Assembly: GCF_000204055.1 (NCBI RefSeq)
Contig: NW_006768818.1
Span: 571,566 to 635,565, forward strand
DNA: 64,000 nucleotides
Reading direction: 5' to 3'
DNA from: Melampsora larici-populina 98AG31
Lineage: Eukaryota > Basidiomycota > Pucciniomycetes > Pucciniales > Melampsoraceae
The notes beneath the pieces were generated by a model. That model was not told where the DNA came from and made no database searches. It saw nothing but the letters and a program-made list of their open reading frames with translations. Numbering within the stretch: the first letter of the stretch is position 1; the number at the start of each line of letters is the position of its first letter. Of this stretch, positions 57,860-64,000 are shown in pieces. Both the position numbers and the translations under genes were made by a program.

Positions 57860-59758
57860 ATGTCTGGATTAAGTAACCTCAACGTCACCAACTCACAGGA
57901 GTCAGTGACTGGCCATATGAACGCATGTAAGATAATCCTCACACTCCTCTTCATCTACCATGCCCATCTCCGATAACTGATTTGTTCTCAGTGTTTGAGC
58001 CTATATCAACCATTTACGAGGGAGATGATGCTCCCGCACGTTTTCATAAAGAGCCGCTATTTCGACTTGGTTCGGATTCTTGCCTTCGTTTCGACAAGTC
58101 TCACGAATTCACCATTGGAGTGTATTTCAAGATCCACTCCAATGATGAGGCTGACACAATCACCCCGCCCAGCAACACTCGCGTCACCACCACTCGTAAG
58201 ACAGCTACTCCCAAGGTCAATGTAGTCGACTCGAAAATCTTCAACGATGGTAATGTAATCGAAATGAAGAGCTGTCTTTACGGGAAATCATTCAATGATT
58301 TCAAGAAGATGTGTGCCGATGTTTGTGATTAATATTCGGATGGTATGAAACACCTGATCCTGGAGAGTGATCTAGCTCCTCTCTGTATATGGAAAGGTGT
58401 GACTGGTCGGTCCAAGGTGGTCATCAAAGATATCCAGACCTGGCAATCGTATGTTGACAACTTGAACAAATCAAAGAAAAAGGAAGGTACTATTATGATC
58501 TTCACTGAAAATGAGGCCGTTAAGGCCAAGAAACTCGCGCTAGTAAGTCATTCCGAATTGCATTTCCTACCTATCAGTTTGACTGATATCTCTTGTTCTA
58601 TGCTTCACAGGCCTCTCAGGCCAAAAAGGTCATCGCTTCAGCTGGTGGTACTCAACCTGCTAGTCAAGATTTGGACGCGGCAAATGCGCGCGCAGAGGTT
58701 TGTCACATTAATTCCCATTTCTAACAATCTCTCTCTTGGATCTCATCGTTTTGCGGCTAACGATCTTTGGGTGATTATCAACCAGGCTTCTGAGCGTATG
58801 GTTGCTTTACACGAGGCGACTGCTGCCATCTTTCATCAGCATGCGGAAGAATCATCTTCTGGAGGGGATGGTGCAGTTTTGGTCGCGCCTTGGGATCCAA
58901 TGTTTCAATATCGTTTCACTTTGAGATGCGCTTACATTTGGGCTCAAGAGGAGGTAAGTGACCAATCTAGACTCCATTCTGCCAAGGCTATGCTGAAGAC
59001 TGTTGGTATTGCATCACTTTACTTGACTTCCAGGCCAACGGAATGACCACTCGAGCCATTGCGCCCTACACGCCTGATTATATTCGCGAGATGATCAAGG
59101 GACGAGTGTTTCACAAGTCCATGAGCGCTCGTGACCGCGCTGAAGCTCGCCTGCCCGCTTGGGCTGTACAAGGGCAAGTAGGTAGTAAACGCTCCTTCTT
59201 TGATCATGTCCCCACCGTTCCTGCTCCTGTTGGAGGTTCTTCGGCTCCGGTGAATGGATCCACCGCTGAGGCCGAGAATCCTACCAAGAAGGTCAAAACC
59301 GAACAAGGTCAGGCCAATTGTTCAATTTGCATGTGACCTGGTGATTGTATCACTGACCTTGATTTTTTGCACGACATGCTTTCTTCTTGCCAATCCCAGG
59401 TCAATCTAAACCCAACATCGTATGGGTTTCCGACTCAGAAGACAGCTCGACCGTCCTCTCAGATGCAACCTCGGACGGCATTGAGGTGATGGCTCCTGAG
59501 GCAATGTTGGAAACCTTCTTGATGTCCTGTGGTATTCCACCGGAGGACATCAACACCCGATTGACTTTGGCTAAAATGCACGTTGAGAGTTGGACCGACC
59601 TGATTCCCTCAGCCCAAATGACCGAGTCTTCTTTAATCAGCCGCGGTATTGCCCAAGCCATCACTGGCCGCCTCCTTGCGGGGGCCCAAGCTCGCCAAAT
59701 GCGCTCACGTGGTCAGTCATGGCACGTGGCCCATCTTTCCAGCCCCGAGCTCTTCTAG
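57860..59758 (+). CDS. Six-exon gene of unknown function with one in-frame stop
   Basis: Six exons (57860-57926, 57992-58542, 58611-58697, 58786-58953, 59034-59307, 59400-59758) join in phase with consensus GT-AG introns of 65-92 bases, giving 501 codons. The start is MSGLSNLNVTNSQ. Visible parts are FEPISTIYEGDDAPARFHKE, a Lys-rich KAKKLALASQAKKV region, RMVALHEATAAIFHQHAEES, RAIAPYTPDYIREM and an acidic WVSDSEDSSTVLSD segment. The C-terminal helical end includes MSCGIPPEDINTRLTLAKMH, which may be a SAM-like or protein-contact region. A single TAA at 58330-58332 (codon 136) interrupts exon 2, and the same frame continues without other damage. A small in-phase intron (58312 to about 58375) could remove it, but its donor is weak. 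I do not recognise the family; it may be a rust-specific or transposon-derived protein. Confidence 0.6.
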
Positions 59759-60710
59759 CGGGACCACTAAACAAACTTTTTCTCACAGAATGAATCCGAG
59801 CTTCCCTTCAACACAATGCGAGTGACTAATATAAAGTCATACATATGCATTTGTAGTAGATGTTTTCTTTTACCTTGTTCCTTACTTCCCTGAATCGGTA
59901 TGAATGGTTCCAAAAATAAACTTGATGTAAGCAGGCTTTACAAATATAGGCGATATAAATCGCTTGAGTGGTACTCCAATCTTCTATTTCAATCCCTTTT
60001 TGTGTCTCTTTCCGAAATCGACTGTCTCTCATAGGACCTCACCGATATTTTGTCTTGAATCTTTCTTGTGTGCGAGTTTTGTGATAGTCCTCTCCCCAAA
60101 TATTGTTGGCGATGTCCGTGAAAAGCAAAGTTATGTTATCTGTCCATCCTTTTGACCCTCAGAGCCTTGCCAATCATCATGAAACTACTCGGATTATAAC
60201 CTCTATGAATCCGAGTAATTTCATGATGAATACCAAAGAGCTGATCTTCATTCGAACCTTCACACTTGATTGGTCTGCTCCGTGTGACCGAGAAGATCAT
60301 CAATGAATATCTTCGAAGATCTTCGTGTTTTTTAGGTTACATTCTTCTTTCAGACATGAACGATCTGAATCACTTTTGGAAATCTTTAACTTCTCAATAT
60401 AATGACAAAGCCAAAGTTCCGCTTCAATCAGAACTTTTGTCCTATTTGTCTTCTACGTGTAACCTGAAGAACCTCGTAGTTCTTTGAATTTTTGGTACAA
60501 GCTACAATTCGGTTTGTAGCTCATGTGGCTACAAACCGATTCATGGTCTCTCTCATCTCACAAAAGTTCACTTTTATGTTTCACGATGTTAAATCAAGTG
60601 ATCAAAAAATCAATATGTTTATTGCGAAGAACAATTTGAAAACATGAGGGACAAAACCACACAGAGACTCCCCCAATCTGGCTTGGGCGAGAGACACCAA
60701 AATGAATGGT
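59759..60710. other. Spacer
   Basis: No gene is visible. It holds a hairpin at 60509-60539. Confidence 0.45.
60509..60539. repeat. 31 bp perfect hairpin
   Basis: TCGGTTTGTAGC and GCTACAAACCGA are exact inverse copies around TCATGTG. It lies about 170 bases downstream of the Tc1-type transposase stop and may be a terminator-like or subterminal structure. Confidence 0.75.
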
Positions 60711-61842
60711 TTACAAATAACCACACCCGCGAAAAAGGGCAGTACAAAGCGTTTCAGAGAAAACATTCATTGTTGAAATGAAAATACCCGCCTTCTCCTC
60801 TGCCAAATTCAAAGCGGTTTGGAGAATTTGGCTTCTTCGCAATCGGGCTTTGAGGATTGAAAAGCCTTTTTTAATCGGATTGAAATCGGGGCTATAAGGC
60901 GGAAGATATAGCAGACGAACCCCTCGGTGTGCGCATAGCTCAGCAACACGGCCTCCATGATGTATTGGCGCATTATCCAAGACCAATACGGAGTTCCGGG
61001 CCGGCCATGGGTTCATTGCAGGCAACTGGAAAAGAAGTGACTCATGAGATCCCAAAAAAAAAGAAAAAAGCGAGACAGGGAGTTCTGAAATAACTAACTA
61101 GATCTTCCTCCAAGAAAGATTCAAAATCAATGCGGGAATAACCACCTGTCTGAACTTTACATGCGAGGACCCCATCCATCGATATCGCAGGGAGTACTGA
61201 AAAACGAACGGCCGCTGTTGGCCTTTGCAGTCGAGAGGTTCTTTGACCAACAGGAGCTCGTGCATAGTCACGATATAGTCGACGTTTGCTGATGGCACTC
61301 TCATCTGTTTGAATGTGAAAACAGATGATCAGTGTTTCAGATACAAATATGAACTGGGCATGCGTAGAACCAAAAGTACCTGTAAACACTAGGCACCTGG
61401 GGTCGATGTCGTGAATGCGCTCTATGTAAGCACCTCGAGCCTCATCTGATCGGTTTGGGTGTACCGTCCTGGATTTTTTTCGTGTCCAGCGAAGCCAATT
61501 ACGTAGCTCATTCGATAGCGTCATAGTGGTCACTCGTAGGCCAAAAGTATCAAACAGCTTGGTTTGTAACTCGTCTAGGTAAAGAGTTGGGTCGAGACGA
61601 AGGGAGTCGAGTATGAAATTCTTTTCAGCTTGTCCCAAACTCGCAGGAGCACCTTGAGCCATGTGGTCCACTGGGTTGGTTACCACAGCTCGAGTCCGCT
61701 GATACAGAGAAAACCAGCGGCGAACTGAGGTCAGGGAGAGACCCATGCCCAGGGTAGTGATGATGTCATGAAACCGCATTCCTCGAAGGACCATTCTGAC
61801 TACGACAACCTTGACATCCGCGCTGAATACGTTTTTGGGCAT
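60711..61842 (-). pseudogene. Tc1/mariner (IS630-type) transposase, catalytic Glu lost
   Basis: Three exons join in phase: 61842 to about 61380, then about 61303-61104, then 61021-60711. The N-terminus has a paired HTH (MPKNVFSADVKVVVVRMVLR, LTSVRRWFSLYQ). The DDE domain shows the first Asp in DESAISKRRLYRDYAR, the second in VLVLDNAPIHHGG, and then YLPPYSPDFNPI. At the third position the usual NPIEE is NPIKK, so the catalytic acid is replaced by lysine. This fits two G to A changes in neighbouring codons. The rest is open. I could not define the TIRs. Enzyme activity should be lost unless another acid substitutes. Confidence 0.85.
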
Positions 61843-62697
61843 CTGATAGAAAAAAAGAGGAAGATGAGTGTCAGGCCCATTAGCACATTAGTCAAAATTG
61901 GCTCACCACGGCCAAAGTGGTTCCAGGAAGTGGCTCAAAAGGCGAAGTTAGAGTGAGAAAGTGACGGTGGATAACAAAAAATTGGAAAATGGAACTGAGA
62001 GAAAGGAAAAGAGATGGGCGGTGAAAGAACTGGAACTTCGTGGGGAGTCAAAACAGTATGTACATACACAACACTGCGGTTATTCCGTCAGATGATGAGA
62101 TTCGCAGTTTCGACATATGGACAGTAACAGAGAATCGACAGCCTCTGACAGCTCTCACACGTTTTTGGGAGCAAAAAAAGAGTTTCATCGGGTTTTTACC
62201 TGTGGAGATTTAAATCCGGGTGCAACACATTTGCATCATTTTCTACCGTTAGTTCTTTTAACAGCTGTATGTAAGATATTATTAACAAAGTAGGAGCCTC
62301 AGGAGGAATAGACCAACTGAGATCGAGAGGGATGAAGAGAAAGCATGGATGATGTCATTGAAGTTTTCAAGCATAAGCATACAGTACATCAATTACAAGC
62401 ATAAATCATGTGATTTGAGTTTTAAACCCCAAACCCGTCCCCAATTCCTGAGAGTCACACACCCTCCCTCCGATTCGGTGCTTACAATTTCAACACCCAA
62501 TCCGCACATCGAGTGATCATGAATCCATAATCGATAGCTGTTCTCTCTCACATTAACTTCCACTCTTGACTGACCAACTTATCAAATTTGATTCACATAC
62601 AAATCTGTAAGTTTAAATCTCTTTCATCTCTTCAAAATGTTTTATTTGAATCAACAACTAAGATCTTGAGTTTGCTTTTTTTATTTAGTATGGGGGG
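61843..62697. other. Spacer
   Basis: No gene is visible. It should contain the promoter side and one end of the Tc1-type element. Confidence 0.4.
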
Positions 62698-63012
62698 ATG
62701 TCAAAGGCTAAAGCCAAATCTACTGGACTTGAAATTCAATGAGAAGGTAAAGAATTGATTAAAGATAAATCACAACCACGGAGAAATGCAGTCAAGATAT
62801 ATCCATTAGTAAGTGAGCATGAATTTCCTTGGAAAAATGTCATCATCATTTCAAATGCTGATTCTCATGTGTTTGTAAACCTTTCTTGTTTGAAGTCATG
62901 GAAGAATCAAGTCACTGGTTTACTTCATCTACAAGTGAATCCATCTGCAGTCAAGAAATTAAATATTGATCCATTTGAATCAAATCAAAATCAATCTGAT
63001 CGCGCGCATTAA
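62698..63012 (+). pseudogene. Fragment of an unrecognised gene with an in-frame TGA
   Basis: The frame starts MSKAKAKSTGLEIQ, is interrupted by TGA, and then continues GKELIKDKSQPRRNAVKIYP, HEFPWKNVIIISNADSHVFV and GLLHLQVNPSAVKKLNIDPF before a stop. TGA for Trp is a likely one-base change. The fragment abuts the point where F-box/LRR copy III loses its C-terminal half, so it may mark a rearrangement. The family is unknown. Confidence 0.4.
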
Positions 63013-63074
63013 TTATACTCTGAAGGAGGAAAAGTAGATGATTTGAAAAAAGTTGAAGAGATCCTATAAGATTT

Positions 63075-63950
63075 TCAGCCTGAATAACAATGTATCAATG
63101 ATAAAGCCTTCAATGAACTTTTCCATTTATATTGATTCCACCTGGCATCCAAACATGCAGCTTGGTCCAAATGTAATTCAACGAGGTGAGTAAGCGAAGC
63201 GAGCCGTATTCCAAGTGGTGATTGAGGAGCTTTCTCGGTGCCCAGACGATCAGCAGCAATCCTTGAACAACCAAAACTTTGGAGTTGATGAAGGTTTGAC
63301 AGAATGTCTACAAGAAAGGATTCTGTGTAAGATGGTCGTGTGTTTGGACATGTTAGTGAAAGATGAGTGAGTGAGGTAAGTTGAGAGATGGGTTTGATAA
63401 AGATGTTTGGCATTTGATCGTAAGATGATGATCTTGAAGAGTCTTGAAAGTTTCTTGCGCGCATTACTTCCGGAGTTTTGGCAGGCATCGAAGGTCTTGG
63501 ATCGAGATCTACATCGAGATTGACAAGATTTGGACAAGATTTTAAGATTTTAAGTAAAAGTCCCGATCGTGCCTTAGGACCCCACTGTGACTTCCAGGAT
63601 CGATCGTAACGAGTTTTATTTGAGCGCAACAGTTCTTCTCGCTCCTCTGAAGCGGATTTAGAGTCTGAGACTCTCCACTGGATTTTTCGAACATGGTCCG
63701 AATGTTTTTTAATAGTTTCTTCAAGTGTAGATGTTAATCTATCCACTGCAAGCCCTTTGAAATTTAAACCCTGTAATGGAGATCGAAATCATTACATTGT
63801 ACTGAATCGTGAGAAGACGATGATAACGAGAGAAGTAAAATACCTCGAAAAGATAAGGTGTGCATATTTGATAGAAAGACCTATTGACCGAAGCCAGCGA
63901 TCGAATATCGTTCAATGGGTTACCTTTTGAAAGTCAAACATGTGTAATAT
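63075..63950 (-). pseudogene. F-box/LRR family copy III, C-terminally truncated and running toward the right edge
   Basis: The F-box exon half lies at about 63942-63843 (NDIRSLASVNRSFYQICTPY, LFE and a GTATTT donor). The long exon (about 63771-63075) has LTSTLEETIKKHSDHVRKIQ, WRVSDSK, CPNLVNLDVDLDPRPSMPAK, QLTSLTHLSLTCPN, LASLTHLVELHLDQAACLD and LKALSLIHC. It then meets YSG and a stop where copy I continues for about 190 more residues. The sequence after the breakpoint is unrelated. The first F-box exon would lie beyond 64000. The remaining part is otherwise open, so a shortened protein is possible. Confidence 0.7.
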
Positions 63951-64000
63951 TGCAGCAGAGTATATAATCACACACAAAGTTCCATTTTTCCCCTTCTTTT

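Overview
The window looks like nuclear DNA of a basidiomycete rust fungus (Pucciniales); the style resembles Melampsora, but that genus is my inference and not shown. The evidence is small GT-AG introns of about 45-80 bases in almost every gene, small secreted cysteine proteins, a NADH dehydrogenase (NDUFA13) fragment of eukaryotic type, and dense DNA transposons between few host genes. I saw no operon, CRISPR array, rRNA or tRNA gene.

Layout. 1-3566: two minus-strand host genes, a partial low-complexity protein running off the left edge and a many-exon monoacylglycerol-lipase-like hydrolase. 6000-28200: an effector-like locus broken up by transposons. Two near-identical 2.2 kb copies (6032-8199 and 19592-21780) each carry one tiny secreted protein gene. 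Two 1.4 kb copies (17667-19106 and 26787-28221) each carry a broken gene fragment. The order secreted gene, fragment, secreted gene, fragment suggests an old tandem duplication. A dead hAT element (8924-11448) and a dead DIRS/Ngaro-type tyrosine-recombinase retroelement (12006-17213) now separate the first pair. A TIR element that captured two host gene fragments (23480-25393), a MITE and hairpins separate the second pair.

28200-36600: a decayed tandem array, an unknown single-pass membrane protein gene (31957-33194) and a small four-exon Pmp3-type membrane proteolipid gene (34969-35472). 36666-41883: a pogo-type transposon with perfect 24 bp TIRs, a TA duplication and an open transposase, with a complete but dead MULE (36747-39345, 8 bp TSD) nested in its leader.

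42300-52800 and 63075-64000: a dispersed F-box/leucine-rich-repeat family of at least five copies in graded decay. One copy is split by a hAT element (49404-52026) with an intact two-exon transposase, 16 bp TIRs and a perfect 8 bp TSD. A 514 bp non-autonomous hAT relative lies at 43768-44281.

53700-62000: a cysteine-rich secreted protein gene, a foldback cluster, a six-exon gene of unknown function with one in-frame stop, and a dead Tc1/mariner-type transposase. The strongest biological signal is the pair of secreted proteins. Their flanks and signal peptides are almost identical, but the last 23 codons differ at about 30% of bases while the putative metal-binding Cys/His residues are kept.
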